Part shown: in pieces, positions 26,213 through 37,010 of the stretch
Layout: each line of letters starts with the position of its first letter
Position numbering within the stretch: the first letter of the stretch is position 1
NCBI GenBank assembly: GCA_964492895.1
Contig: CAZBLR010000002.1
Span: 62,001-126,000 of the forward strand
Direction of reading: 5' to 3'
From: DATLWN01 sp964492895
Lineage (GTDB): Bacteria > Pseudomonadota > Zetaproteobacteria > Mariprofundales > Mariprofundaceae
DNA length: 64,000 nt
Position numbers and translations under genes: made by a program
Notes under the pieces: generated by a model
What the model was told of the DNA's origin: nothing
Databases searched by the model: none
Seen by the model: the letters and a program-made list of their open reading frames with translations, nothing else

Positions 26213-27273
26213 GTGCACTGTTGGACGTTGAGGCGGTCGGCAAGCGCTATGGCGGCCAGCCGGTACTTGCCGGCGTCGACCTTCGCCTGCAACCCGGCGA
26301 ATTTGTCGTGCTTATCGGTGGTTCGGGATCGGGAAAGACCACGCTACTCAGGCTTGTGGGTGGTCTGGAGATGGCCGATCAGGGTGTCATCCGCCTGCGC
26401 TCCCAAGTCGTGGACGCGCCGGGTGACGGCATCTGGCTTCCGCCTGAGCGCCGGCGGTTGGGCATGGTATTCCAGGACTACGCGCTGTGGCCGCATATGA
26501 CATGCCTGGAGAACGTCATGGCGGTGCTGCCAACGCGTACACCGGACAGGAAAAAGGCCGCCATGACGCTGCTTGAGCAGGTTGGTGTGGCTGTGATGGC
26601 GAACAGGAGACCGCAGCAGATGTCCGGCGGCCAGCAGCAGCGTGTCGGGATTGCGCGTGCCCTGGCTGCGAAGCCGGATCTGCTGCTCCTGGACGAACCG
26701 CTGTCGGGGCTCGATGTCGATACGCGCGAGCATTTGCGCATGCAGATTCGCAGTCTGACACGCGAGTACGGGGCTGGTGCATTATTCGTCAGCCATGATC
26801 CGATCGATGCCTGGCGTCTGGCCGATCGCGTCGTGGTGCTGGAGCATGGCGTCCTGACCCAGGCCGATGCGCCGGAGGCACTCTATGCCGCACCTGCCAC
26901 TGCCCGTATCGCCCGCTTCACGGGAGCTCAGGGTGGATTCGATGCTCGGCTGCGCCGACAGGATGAATCCCTGGGTATCGATCTGGCCGGGAGCTTTTTC
27001 CCAGCTACGCCGGTGGGCGTGAAAGAAGGAGAGATGGGTATCGCCTTCGTTCGTCCGTCCGGCGTGCGCCTGCATGAACATGGGGTGCCGGCGGATCTGG
27101 TTCACTGTGCCTTCGAGGCCGGCAGCTACCGGGCTTACTGGCGCATTGCCGGATTGGATGAGCCCCTGTGCAGCCTGGAAGCCGCCCCGCCGGCGGCGCC
27201 GACGGCGCAGCTGTCTATCGATCCGGAACACATCTTCATCTATCCGTTGCAAGGAGAAAACGCGTATGTCTGA
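26209..27273 (+). CDS. Ferric-type ABC transporter ATP-binding protein
   Basis: 354-residue ATPase. Walker A is GGSGSGKTT near residues 38-46. The signature is MSGGQQQRVGIARAL and Walker B LLLLDEPLSGLD, with the H-loop in FVSHDPIDAW. A C-terminal TOBE-like domain of about 110 residues follows, as in FbpC and PotA. GTG 26209 was chosen because it overlaps the permease stop and begins MSALLDVEAVGKRYGG. The last 8 bases overlap the next gene. Confidence 0.92.
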   Translation: MSALLDVEAVGKRYGGQPVLAGVDLRLQPGEFVVLIGGSGSGKTTLLRLVGGLEMADQGVIRLRSQVVDAPGDGIWLPPERRRLGMVFQDYALWPHMTCLENVMAVLPTRTPDRKKAAMTLLEQVGVAVMANRRPQQMSGGQQQRVGIARALAAKPDLLLLDEPLSGLDVDTREHLRMQIRSLTREYGAGALFVSHDPIDAWRLADRVVVLEHGVLTQADAPEALYAAPATARIARFTGAQGGFDARLRRQDESLGIDLAGSFFPATPVGVKEGEMGIAFVRPSGVRLHEHGVPADLVHCAFEAGSYRAYWRIAGLDEPLCSLEAAPPAAPTAQLSIDPEHIFIYPLQGENAYV

Positions 27274-28006
27274 TTGGGGAATATTCCTGGCGACCTTCCT
27301 GGCCGCCACCGTCGAATGGGTGGAGGCCTTCACCATCGTGCTTGCCGTCAGCCTGACCATCGGCTGGGCCCGTTCCGCCGGCGCCGCCGCCACGGCCCTG
27401 CTGGTGCTGGCAGGGATGACGGCGGCCACCGGCGGTGTCCTGCGCCTGGGCCTGGAGATGCACTGGCTGCAGCTCATCATCGGCGTCTTCCTGCTGCTGT
27501 TCGGCGTGCGCTGGCTGGCCAAGGCGGTTGCCCGCCAGGCCGGCCTGAAGGCGATGCATGACGAGGAAGAGGAGTTCGAGGAGACACGGGAGGCGCTGGA
27601 GAAGGGCGACCAGCATGCCGCCTGGCTGATCGCCTTCAAGGGCGTGCTGCTGGAAGGGCTCGAGGTATGGCTGATCGTCGTGGCACTCGGCATCAAGGCC
27701 CATCATTCGGCCACGGCCGTCGGCGCCGCCCTCGCGGCCCTGCTGGTCGTGACGCTGGTGGGCCTGATGGTGCGCGCACCGCTCAGGCGCGTGCCCGAGA
27801 ATGCCATCAAGTTCGTGGTCGGTGCCATGATCGTCACCTTCGGCACCTTCTGGACGATCGAGGCGCTCGGTGGGGAGGCGGCCTGGCCGCTGGGTGACTG
27901 GAGCCTGCCGGCCCTGGTCGCCTTCTACCTGCTGGGCGGCCTTGGCATGGCCGCCATCCTGCGCCGCCGGCGTGCGCAGGCGGCGTTACAGGAGGAATTG
28001 TCATGA
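27266..28006 (+). CDS. FTR1-like / COG4280 membrane protein (putative iron permease)
   Basis: 246-residue protein with about seven helices. Two acidic motifs in helices, EWVEAF near residues 15-20 and LLEGLEVW in the second half, resemble the REGLE motifs that bind iron in Ftr1-type permeases. An acidic cytosolic loop, HDEEEEFEET, lies between. The usual first Arg of REGLE is missing in both motifs. A good AAGGAG site precedes ATG 27266. Its position at the end of the iron ABC and TonB genes supports a role in Fe2+/Fe3+ movement. Confidence 0.75.
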   Translation: MSDWGIFLATFLAATVEWVEAFTIVLAVSLTIGWARSAGAAATALLVLAGMTAATGGVLRLGLEMHWLQLIIGVFLLLFGVRWLAKAVARQAGLKAMHDEEEEFEETREALEKGDQHAAWLIAFKGVLLEGLEVWLIVVALGIKAHHSATAVGAALAALLVVTLVGLMVRAPLRRVPENAIKFVVGAMIVTFGTFWTIEALGGEAAWPLGDWSLPALVAFYLLGGLGMAAILRRRRAQAALQEELS

Positions 28007-28170
28007 AGGCCTTTTTCAAGACGCTGTTCGGTGACTGGCTGAACCTGGGCTTCGTCACCCTAGTCGTGGCCGTCGAGGCGGGCCTGGTCAGGGCCGGTTA
28101 TGCACATCACGCCGGTGAGGTCACCCCGTTGCTGATCCTGGCCGGCGTGGGCTGGCTGGCCACGCGCTGA
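28003..28170 (+). CDS. Small membrane protein of 55 residues
   Basis: Reads MKAFFKTLFGDWLNLGFV at its start and ends in GVGWLATR. It has two hydrophobic stretches (about 12-28 and 42-53) separated by a His-containing loop, YAHHAGE. It overlaps the FTR1-like gene by ATGA and has its own GGAGGAAT site, so it is clearly translated with it. I know no family. It could be a subunit or regulator of the permease. Confidence 0.75.
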   Translation: MKAFFKTLFGDWLNLGFVTLVVAVEAGLVRAGYAHHAGEVTPLLILAGVGWLATR

Positions 28171-28185
28171 CCCGGCTGCCGGGTC
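28169..28185. terminator. Hairpin between convergent genes
   Basis: GACCCGG-CTG-CCGGGTC, a perfect 7-bp stem lying at the stop codon of the small membrane protein and 5 bases from the stop of the convergent arsR. There is no T-tract; it is a probable shared terminator. Confidence 0.45.
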
Positions 28186-28189
28186 TGGG

Positions 28190-28507
28190 TCAGTCGCAGG
28201 CCTTGGTGACGGACGCCAGGCGGTCGGCATCGGCGCGCTGGGTGTCGTCGGTCTTTTCCCCCACCACGGCGGCCAGGGTCCGGGCCATGTCGCCGTACAG
28301 GCGGTAATGGATCCATTTGCCTTCCCGCCGGGTGTCGACGAGCCCGGCATGGCGCAGCACGGCCAGGTGCCGGGATACGGTGCTCTGGGGCAGCTGCAGG
28401 GCGTCGGTCAGATGGCAGACGCAGAGTTCGTTTTCCAGTGACAGCAGGTGGAACAGGCGCAGGCGAATAGGATCGCCCAGCGCCTTGAAGGCGTCCGCAG
28501 TCGTCAC
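28190..28507 (-). CDS. arsR: ArsR-family metalloregulator
   Basis: 105-residue winged-helix repressor. The As/Sb-sensing motif ELCVCHL gives Cys29 and Cys31 in the alpha-3 helix, next to the DNA-reading segment LPQSTVSRHLAVLR. A wing with REGKWIHYRL follows. It lies 6 bases downstream of the cytochrome b gene, the last gene of a run led by argD. It is the only ArsR in the window and a good candidate regulator of acr3-arsC some 17 kb away; other local targets cannot be excluded. Confidence 0.9.
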   Translation of the reverse strand: MTTADAFKALGDPIRLRLFHLLSLENELCVCHLTDALQLPQSTVSRHLAVLRHAGLVDTRREGKWIHYRLYGDMARTLAAVVGEKTDDTQRADADRLASVTKACD

Positions 28508-28513
28508 CGGTGG

Positions 28514-29104
28514 CTAGTCCCTGGCGAGCGGCGAGATGCGCGGCAGCAGGTTGTGTCCCTTGATCTTGTGCAGCGCCACCATGCCGACATGGCCGATCAG
28601 GTAGGCCCAGACCAGGTTGCCGCCGGTGCCGTGGATTTCCTCGATAGCATGCACGAACGGGCTCATGTGGCCGGTCAGCTCGTCCATGCCGAAGAAGATC
28701 ACGGTGCCGGTGCCGGCCATGCCCAGCACCAGCAGCAGGCCCAGGCCGTGCACGGTGCCGGCCAGGGCGCTTTCCTCGGCCGTCTCGTGCAGCTTGCCGG
28801 TCAGCCAGCCGGGGATGGTCTTGATCTCGTCGACGATGGCCCTGCGGCCATCGGCGGACAGGTACGGGAACAGCCGCGCGAATCCCCCTTTCGCGGTGCC
28901 GAAGGCGCTCCACAGGATATGCAGCACCACGATGGCGCAGGCGGCCAGCCCGACCCATTCGTGCATCTCGAAGAAGAAGGCCTCGCTGCTCGTGCGGATG
29001 CGCCCCAGTTTCGGCAGGCGCATGAACGACTCGCTCAACAGCTGCAGCGGTATGGCCAGGGCCAGCCCTGCGTGCAGCCAGCGTGTCAGGCGATCATATC
29101 CCAT
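28514..29104 (-). CDS. Cytochrome b561 / hydrogenase-type b membrane protein
   Basis: 196-residue four-helix protein. Histidines in helices suggest two b hemes: RWLHAGLAL near residue 10, EMHEWVGLAACAIVVLHILW, GTVHGLGLLLVL, and LIGHVGMVALHKIKGH. ATG 29104 has an AAGGAG site. It belongs to the cytochrome b561/Ni-Fe hydrogenase b-type superfamily and would shuttle electrons between quinone and a periplasmic partner. It starts 10 bases after argG, an odd neighbour with no evident partner oxidoreductase nearby. Confidence 0.85.
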   Translation of the reverse strand: MGYDRLTRWLHAGLALAIPLQLLSESFMRLPKLGRIRTSSEAFFFEMHEWVGLAACAIVVLHILWSAFGTAKGGFARLFPYLSADGRRAIVDEIKTIPGWLTGKLHETAEESALAGTVHGLGLLLVLGMAGTGTVIFFGMDELTGHMSPFVHAIEEIHGTGGNLVWAYLIGHVGMVALHKIKGHNLLPRISPLARD

Positions 29105-29114
29105 CGGTGTCTCC

Positions 29115-30341
<1,227 letters not shown>

Positions 30342-30410
30342 CTTCAACCCCTGTGTTCGGCCCGGGAGCCGGGCCGCAGTGTAAGCCCAACTCGCGGCAA
30401 GACAATGCCC

Positions 30411-31319
30411 CTATTGCGTGAGCAGGAATTCCATCAGCGCCTTCTGCACGTGCAGGCGGTTCTCGGCCTCGTCCCAGACCACCGACTGCGGGCCGTCGAT
30501 GACCTCGGCCGTGACCTCCTCGCCGCGGTGTGCCGGCAGGCAGTGCATGAACAGGGCGTCGTCGTGCGCCTCGGCCATCAGGCTCGCATCCACGGTGAAG
30601 CCGGCGAAGGCCTGCTCGCGCTCGGTCTGCTCGGCCTCCTGGCCCATCGAGGCCCAGACATCGGTGGTCACGAGATCGGCGCCGGCCGCCGCCTCGAACG
30701 GCTGGTCGGACAGCTGGATCTCTGCCCCGCGCGCCCGCGCCGCGGCCAGCAGGCCCTCATCCGGCCGATAGCCATCGGGGCAGGCCAGGTTCAGGCGGTA
30801 GCCGAAGGTCACGGCGCCGTTGATCCAGGAATGGGCCATGTTGTTGCCGTCGCCGATCCAGGCCACGGTGTGTCCGGCGATGTCGCCGCGCTGCTCGGTG
30901 TAGGTGAACACGTCGGCCAGGATCTGGCACGGATGGGTGGCATCGGTCAGGGCGTTGATCACCGGCACCGATGAGTATGCGGCGAAGCGCTGCAGGGTAT
31001 CGTGGCCGAAGGTGCGGATCATGATCAGGTCGACCATGCGCGACAGCACGCGCGCCGAGTCCTCGATCGGTTCGCCGCGCCCGAGCTGCGTGGCCCCGGA
31101 ATGCAGGAACAGCGCATGGCCGCCGAGCTGGAACATGCCGACCTCGAAGGACACGCGCGTGCGCGTACTGGCCTTGTCGAAGATCATGCCCAGCGTCCTG
31201 CCTTCCAGCGTGCGATGCGCGGTGCCCTGCTTCTGCATGCGTTTCATGTCGGCGGCGCGGGCGAGCAGCGCGTGCGCCTCGTCCGTCGTGATGTCCAGCA
31301 GGGTCAGGAAATGTCTCAC
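30411..31319 (-). CDS. argF: Ornithine carbamoyltransferase
   Basis: 302-residue enzyme forming citrulline from ornithine and carbamoyl phosphate. The carbamoyl-phosphate motif STRTRVSFE, the HPCQILAD motif and the ornithine-binding HCLPA are all present. The start is GTG at 31319, 10 bases after argD. The size is normal for the trimeric anabolic form. Confidence 0.96.
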   Translation of the reverse strand: MRHFLTLLDITTDEAHALLARAADMKRMQKQGTAHRTLEGRTLGMIFDKASTRTRVSFEVGMFQLGGHALFLHSGATQLGRGEPIEDSARVLSRMVDLIMIRTFGHDTLQRFAAYSSVPVINALTDATHPCQILADVFTYTEQRGDIAGHTVAWIGDGNNMAHSWINGAVTFGYRLNLACPDGYRPDEGLLAAARARGAEIQLSDQPFEAAAGADLVTTDVWASMGQEAEQTEREQAFAGFTVDASLMAEAHDDALFMHCLPAHRGEEVTAEVIDGPQSVVWDEAENRLHVQKALMEFLLTQ

Positions 31320-31329
31320 GGCGCGTCCT

Positions 31330-32487
31330 TTACGGCAGGCAGCGGTCCACGATGGCCAGCGCCTCGTCGATCTCGTCCGCCGACACGTTCAGCGGGGGCA
31401 GGAAGCGCATGACTTTGGGCCCGGCCAGCAGCAAAAGCAAGCCTGCGTCCCGGCAGGCAACGATGAACGGCGCGGCGTCACAGTCGAGCTCCAGGCCGGC
31501 GATCAGGCCAAGGCCGCGTACCGCGCGCACCGCCCTGTGACGTTCGGCGATGGCGTTCAGGCCCGCCAGCAGGCGTTCGCCCTGGGCCCTGGCGTTGGCC
31601 ACCAGATGCTCGCGCTCGACGGTGCCCAATACGGACAGCGCCGCCGTGCAGGCCAGCGGGTTGCCGCCGAAGGTGGTGCCGTGGCTGCCGGGGGTGAAGG
31701 CGGCGGCCACCTTCCCCGTGGCCAGCATGGCGCCGATCGGAAATCCGCTGCCCAGGCCCTTGGCCAGCGACAGGATGTCCGGCAATGCCGCCTCGTGCTG
31801 GTAGGCGAACATGGTGCCGGTGCGGCCGATGCCGGTCTGGATCTCGTCGAGGATCAACAGCACGCCCTCGTTGTCGCACAGCTCGCGCACGGCGGACAGA
31901 TAGCCGCCCTCGGGCATGTTGACGCCGCCCTCGCCCTGGATCGGTTCGAGCATGATGGCGGCGGTATCCTCGTCGATGGCGGCCTCCAGCGCCGCGACAT
32001 CGCCGTACGGCACGTGCAGGAAGCCCGGCATCAGCGGATCGAAGCCGATCTTGACCTTGTCCTGGCCGGTGGCGGACAGCGTGTTCAGGGTGCGCCCGTG
32101 GAAGGACTGCGTGGCGGTGATGATGGTGCGCCGCGGCGAGCCCTGGTCGTGCCAGTAGCGGCGGGCCAGCTTGATGGCCGCCTCGTTGGCCTCCGCACCC
32201 GAGTTGCAGAAGAAGGCCTGGTCCAGCCCGGAGAGCCGGCACAGGGTCTCGGCCAGCTGTTCCTGCTGCGGGATGTGGAACAGGTTCGAGCAGTGGATCA
32301 GCGTTTCGGCCTGCCGGCACACGGCCTCGGCCAGCGCCGGATGGGCGTGGCCGAGCGTGTTGACGGCAATGCCGGAGATGAAATCGAGGTAGCACTTGCC
32401 GCGGTCGTCCCAGGCGCGGCTGCCCCGGCCCTTGACCAGGCGCACCGGGAAACGGGCATAGGTGTTCATCAGATACGGGCTGTTCAT
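31330..32487 (-). CDS. argD: Acetylornithine aminotransferase
   Basis: 385-residue class III PLP aminotransferase, which makes N-acetylornithine from the semialdehyde. Motifs include FCNSGAEANEAAIKLAR, ILDEIQTGIGRTG and the PLP lysine in LSLAKGLGSGFPIG. ATG 32487 begins MNSPYLMNTYARF, the usual N-terminus; the frame extends upstream without homology. It may also act as succinyldiaminopimelate aminotransferase. First of the argD-argF-argG genes. Confidence 0.93.
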   Translation of the reverse strand: MNSPYLMNTYARFPVRLVKGRGSRAWDDRGKCYLDFISGIAVNTLGHAHPALAEAVCRQAETLIHCSNLFHIPQQEQLAETLCRLSGLDQAFFCNSGAEANEAAIKLARRYWHDQGSPRRTIITATQSFHGRTLNTLSATGQDKVKIGFDPLMPGFLHVPYGDVAALEAAIDEDTAAIMLEPIQGEGGVNMPEGGYLSAVRELCDNEGVLLILDEIQTGIGRTGTMFAYQHEAALPDILSLAKGLGSGFPIGAMLATGKVAAAFTPGSHGTTFGGNPLACTAALSVLGTVEREHLVANARAQGERLLAGLNAIAERHRAVRAVRGLGLIAGLELDCDAAPFIVACRDAGLLLLLAGPKVMRFLPPLNVSADEIDEALAIVDRCLP

Positions 32488-32501
32488 CGTTCGAAGTGTA
32501 G

Positions 32502-32531
32502 GGAACAGGCCGGAAAATGCATCTGTTCCGG
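32502..32531. repeat. Overlapping alternative hairpins ahead of argD
   Basis: GGAACAG (32502-32508) can pair with CTGTTCC (32523-32529), or CCGGAA (32510-32515) with TTCCGG (32526-32531); the two pairings exclude each other. They lie between the CDF gene end and the argD start, so they could end the former or control the latter. Confidence 0.4.
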
Positions 32532-32543
32532 CGGTGCGGATGC

Positions 32544-33437
32544 TCAGCATCCCTCGTCGGGGCAGACGATTTCCGGCTGCAGCGTGGCATGGCTGACACC
32601 GAGATCATGAAGCCGTTCGAGCAGTTGCGGCAGGATGGTGTTCCAGTCCTCCATGGCCTCGATGCGCACGTGCGCCGACAGGGCCACCTGCCCGCTCGGC
32701 AGCTTCCACACATGCACGTGGTGGCTGCCGGTCACACCGTCGGCGGCGTTCAGGGCATCCTGCAGCTCGTGCACGTGGAAGCCCGCCGGCACCGATTCCA
32801 TGAGCTCCAACGTCGTCTCGCGCAGCAGCCGCCAGCCGCCCCAGACCAGGATGCCGGCCACCAGGAAGGACAGGATCGGATCGATGGGCATCCAGCCGGT
32901 CAGCAGGATCACGACGCCGGCGACGATGGCGGCGACGGAGCCCACGGCGTCGCCGAGCACGTGCCAGAAGGCGGCGCGCGTGTTCAGATCGTCGTCACCA
33001 TGCAGCCAGCGCAGGATCAGCAGATTGACCAACAGGCCGACGACGGCGATGGCCAGCAGGATGGCGCCCTTGACGGGGTGCGGGGTCGTCAGGCGCTCGA
33101 AGGCCTCCCAGACGATCCAGACGCTCAGGAGCCATAGTGCCAGGCCGTTGATCTGGGCCGCGAACAGCTTGGCACGGCCGTAGCCGTAGCTCATGCGGTC
33201 GGTGGCGGGACGCTGGGCGATGCGGCTGGCTGTCAGTGCCAGGCCCAGGGCCACGATGTCGGAGGCCATGTGCGCGGCATCGGCGAGCAGGGCCAGCGAG
33301 CCGGAGATGAGGCCGCCGCCGAGCTCAACCAGCGCGAACAGCGTCGTCAGCATCACGGCCTTGTTCAGCGGCGCGTGGTGATCGTGCCCGTGGCCGTGCC
33401 CGTGATCGTGCCCGTGGTCGTGATGGTGGGTGCTCAT
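32544..33437 (-). CDS. Cation diffusion facilitator, Zn2+/H+ type
   Basis: 297-residue inner-membrane exporter. The first 22 residues are rich in His, Asp and Gly (HHHDHGHDHGHGHGHDHH), a likely metal-collecting tail. Six helices follow with the metal site motifs LLADAAHMASD and HVLGDAVGS. A cytosolic C-terminal domain of about 85 residues completes the ZitB/CzcD pattern. It overlaps the ABC gene upstream by ATGA. Zinc is most likely; cobalt or cadmium are possible. Confidence 0.92.
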   Translation of the reverse strand: MSTHHHDHGHDHGHGHGHDHHAPLNKAVMLTTLFALVELGGGLISGSLALLADAAHMASDIVALGLALTASRIAQRPATDRMSYGYGRAKLFAAQINGLALWLLSVWIVWEAFERLTTPHPVKGAILLAIAVVGLLVNLLILRWLHGDDDLNTRAAFWHVLGDAVGSVAAIVAGVVILLTGWMPIDPILSFLVAGILVWGGWRLLRETTLELMESVPAGFHVHELQDALNAADGVTGSHHVHVWKLPSGQVALSAHVRIEAMEDWNTILPQLLERLHDLGVSHATLQPEIVCPDEGC

Positions 33438-34231
33438 GCGTTCCCCGGCACCGCCTGGTACCAGCCGCCGGATTCGAGCAAGCTCACCGGTGTCTCGAAC
33501 AGTTCCTCGAGCCTGGCCGCCGTCAGCGTATCGCGCTTGGGCCCGTCGGCGAGGATGCGCCCCTGTCTGAGCAGGATCACGCGTCCGATCTCCGGCGGGA
33601 TCTCGTGGATGTGATGGGTCACGAGAACCAGGGTCTTGCCGGCCTGCATCAGCGAGCGCATCAGGGCCAGGTACTGGAAGGTGGCGGTCAGGTCCAGGCC
33701 GCTCGTCGGTTCATCGAGCACCAGCACGCCGGGATCGTGGATCAGGGCCCGGCCGAGCAGGCAGCGCCGTTGCTGGCCGGTGGACATGTGTTCAAAGGGC
33801 GTGTGCGCGAGCCCGGCGATGCCGAGCAGCGCCATCAGCTCGCGGGCCCGTGCCATGTCCTGTTCGCCGTACGACTGATGGGCATGGATGCCGATGCTGG
33901 CGTACAGGCCGGACAGGATGATCTCCAGGCCGCGCGCATCCGGCTCGTAATCGTTCTGCAGGTCCTGCGACACGATGCCCAGGTGCCGGCGCAGGTCCCG
34001 GATGTCCCAGCGCTCCTGGCCGAACAGGGTCATGCGGCTGTGTTCGCGGTGCAGCGGGTAGAGCTCCCGCGTCATCAGCTTCAGCAGGGTGGACTTGCCG
34101 GCGCCGTTCGGGCCGAGGATGGCCACATGCTCGCCGACATGCAGGCTCAGGCTCAGATCCTCGAACACCCGGGTCTGTTCGCGGTTCGCCGCGACATGGC
34201 GCAATTCGACGATGGCGGCGGGTGCGGGCAT
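33434..34231 (-). CDS. ABC transporter ATP-binding protein (stand-alone)
   Basis: 265-residue ATPase with Walker A GPNGAGKSTLL, signature MSTGQQRRCLLGRAL (Thr in place of the usual first Gly) and Walker B VLVLDEPTSGLDL. There is no permease next to it. It resembles YlmA/ModF-like iron- or molybdate-linked ATPases found alone. It is followed with overlap by the zinc exporter gene. Its transport role is unknown. Confidence 0.85.
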   Translation of the reverse strand: MPAPAAIVELRHVAANREQTRVFEDLSLSLHVGEHVAILGPNGAGKSTLLKLMTRELYPLHREHSRMTLFGQERWDIRDLRRHLGIVSQDLQNDYEPDARGLEIILSGLYASIGIHAHQSYGEQDMARARELMALLGIAGLAHTPFEHMSTGQQRRCLLGRALIHDPGVLVLDEPTSGLDLTATFQYLALMRSLMQAGKTLVLVTHHIHEIPPEIGRVILLRQGRILADGPKRDTLTAARLEELFETPVSLLESGGWYQAVPGNA

Positions 34232-34300
34232 CGGCCCACGCTAGCGCAGAAACGCGGCTGCGAGTAGCGCGGCAAGCCCTTGCTTTGATAGGGTTCGGCG

Positions 34301-34950
34301 ATGGATACGTCCGTCTTGCGGTATCGGACCCGCATCAAGGTCTGCGGCATCACCCGCAAGCAGGACGCGCTGTTGGCGGCCGGGCTCGGCGCCGATGCCG
34401 TCGGTTTCGTGTTCTATGACAAATCCCCGCGTTATATCGCACCGGAAAAGGCCGCCGCCATCCTGCGCGCGCTGCCGCCCTTCGTGTCCGCGGTCGGCCT
34501 GTTCGTGAACCCGACGCAGGACGAGGTCGATGCCACGCTCACGCTCTGCCCGCTGGACGTGCTGCAGCTGCACGGCGACGAGACGCCGGAGTTCTGCGAG
34601 GCCCAGGCCCGGCGCGTGCTGAAGGCCGTGCCGGTTTCGGGGCGGGAGGATCTCAAGCGGGTGCATCGCTTCGACGTGCCGGTGCTGCTCGACGCGCGCG
34701 CGCCGGAGGGGGTCTACGGTGGCACCGGCGTCCGTTTCGACTGGGGCCTGCTCGACGGGTTCACGCATGCCCGGCCCCTGGTCCTGGCCGGAGGCCTGGA
34801 TGCACAGAACGTGGCCGAGGCGCTGGCGGTTCGCCAATGGTTCGCGCTGGATGTATCCTCCGGGGTCGAGGCCTTGCCTGGCATCAAGGATGAGGGGAAG
34901 ATGCGGGCCTTTTTTGACGCCGTGTGGCGGGCGGAGGAGCGAGCGCAGCC

Positions 34951-34954
<4 letters not shown>
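34301..34954 (+). CDS. trpF: Phosphoribosylanthranilate isomerase
   Basis: 217-residue TIM barrel, third step of the tryptophan branch. The catalytic cysteine is in IKVCGITR near residue 15, and the acid in VPVLLDARAPE. LAGGLDAQNVAEAL and SSGVEALPGIKD bind phosphate and close the barrel. The end overlaps trpB by GTGA. Confidence 0.95.
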
Positions 34955-36176
<1,222 letters not shown>

Positions 36177-36180
<4 letters not shown>

Positions 36181-37010
36181 GTCACACCGATCGTCTCGCC
36201 GCGCGCTTCGCCGCCTGCCGCGCCGCTGGCCGCGCCGCCCTGGTCGGCTACCTGACCGCGGGGGATCCCGATCCGGCCGATTCCGAGTCGCTGCTGACAT
36301 CGCTGGCGGCGGAGGTCGACGTGCTGGAGATCGGCATGCCGTTCTCCGACCCGATGGCCGACGGACCGGTGATCCAGGCCGCGAGCGAGCGGGCGCTGGC
36401 CGCCGGCACGCACATGGACGACGTGTTTCGCCTGGCCGAGGCGGTGCGCAAGGCGCAGCCGGACATCGGTATCGTGCTGATGGGTTATGCCAACACGCCG
36501 TATGCCATGGGCTTCGAGCGCTTTGCCGAGCGTGCCCGTGAATGTGGCGTCGACGGCGTGCTGCTGGTGGACATCCCGCCCGAGGAGTCGGCGCTGTGCC
36601 GCGACGTGCTGCGCTCCCGCGGTCTGCACCAGATCTTCCTGCTGTCGCCGACCTCGACGGACCGCCGCATCGATCTTGTGGCTGAAAACGGCAGCGGCTT
36701 CATCTATTATGTATCGCTGACGGGCATTACCGGGGCCGAGATGGGCGAGATCGGGCAGGTGCGCGACAGCGTGGCACGTATCCGGGCGCGCACCGAACTG
36801 CCGGTGTGCGTCGGCTTCGGCATCAAATCCCCGTCGCAGGCGGAGGCGGTTGCCGCGTTCGCCGATGGCGTGGTCGTGGGCAGTCATTTCGTCACGCAGG
36901 TGACGGCCCATGCCGGCGATGTCGGTGCTGCGGGTACCGCCATCCGGACGGCCGCAGCGGCCATGCACGAGGCCATGACGCGCACGCCCGTCGCAGGAGA
37001 GATGGTTTGA
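36177..37010 (+). CDS. trpA: Tryptophan synthase alpha chain
   Basis: 277-residue TIM barrel that splits indole-3-glycerol phosphate and channels indole to TrpB. Catalytic Glu51 (LEIGMPFSDP) and Asp62 (MADGP) are present, as is FIYYVSLTGITG. It overlaps both neighbours by 4 bases. Confidence 0.97.

Noticed and set aside
23571..27273. Recent horizontal transfer of the iron ABC genes
   Set aside because: Codon use looks only mildly less GC-biased by eye, no repeats, tRNA or mobile genes flank it; a computed composition profile would be needed.
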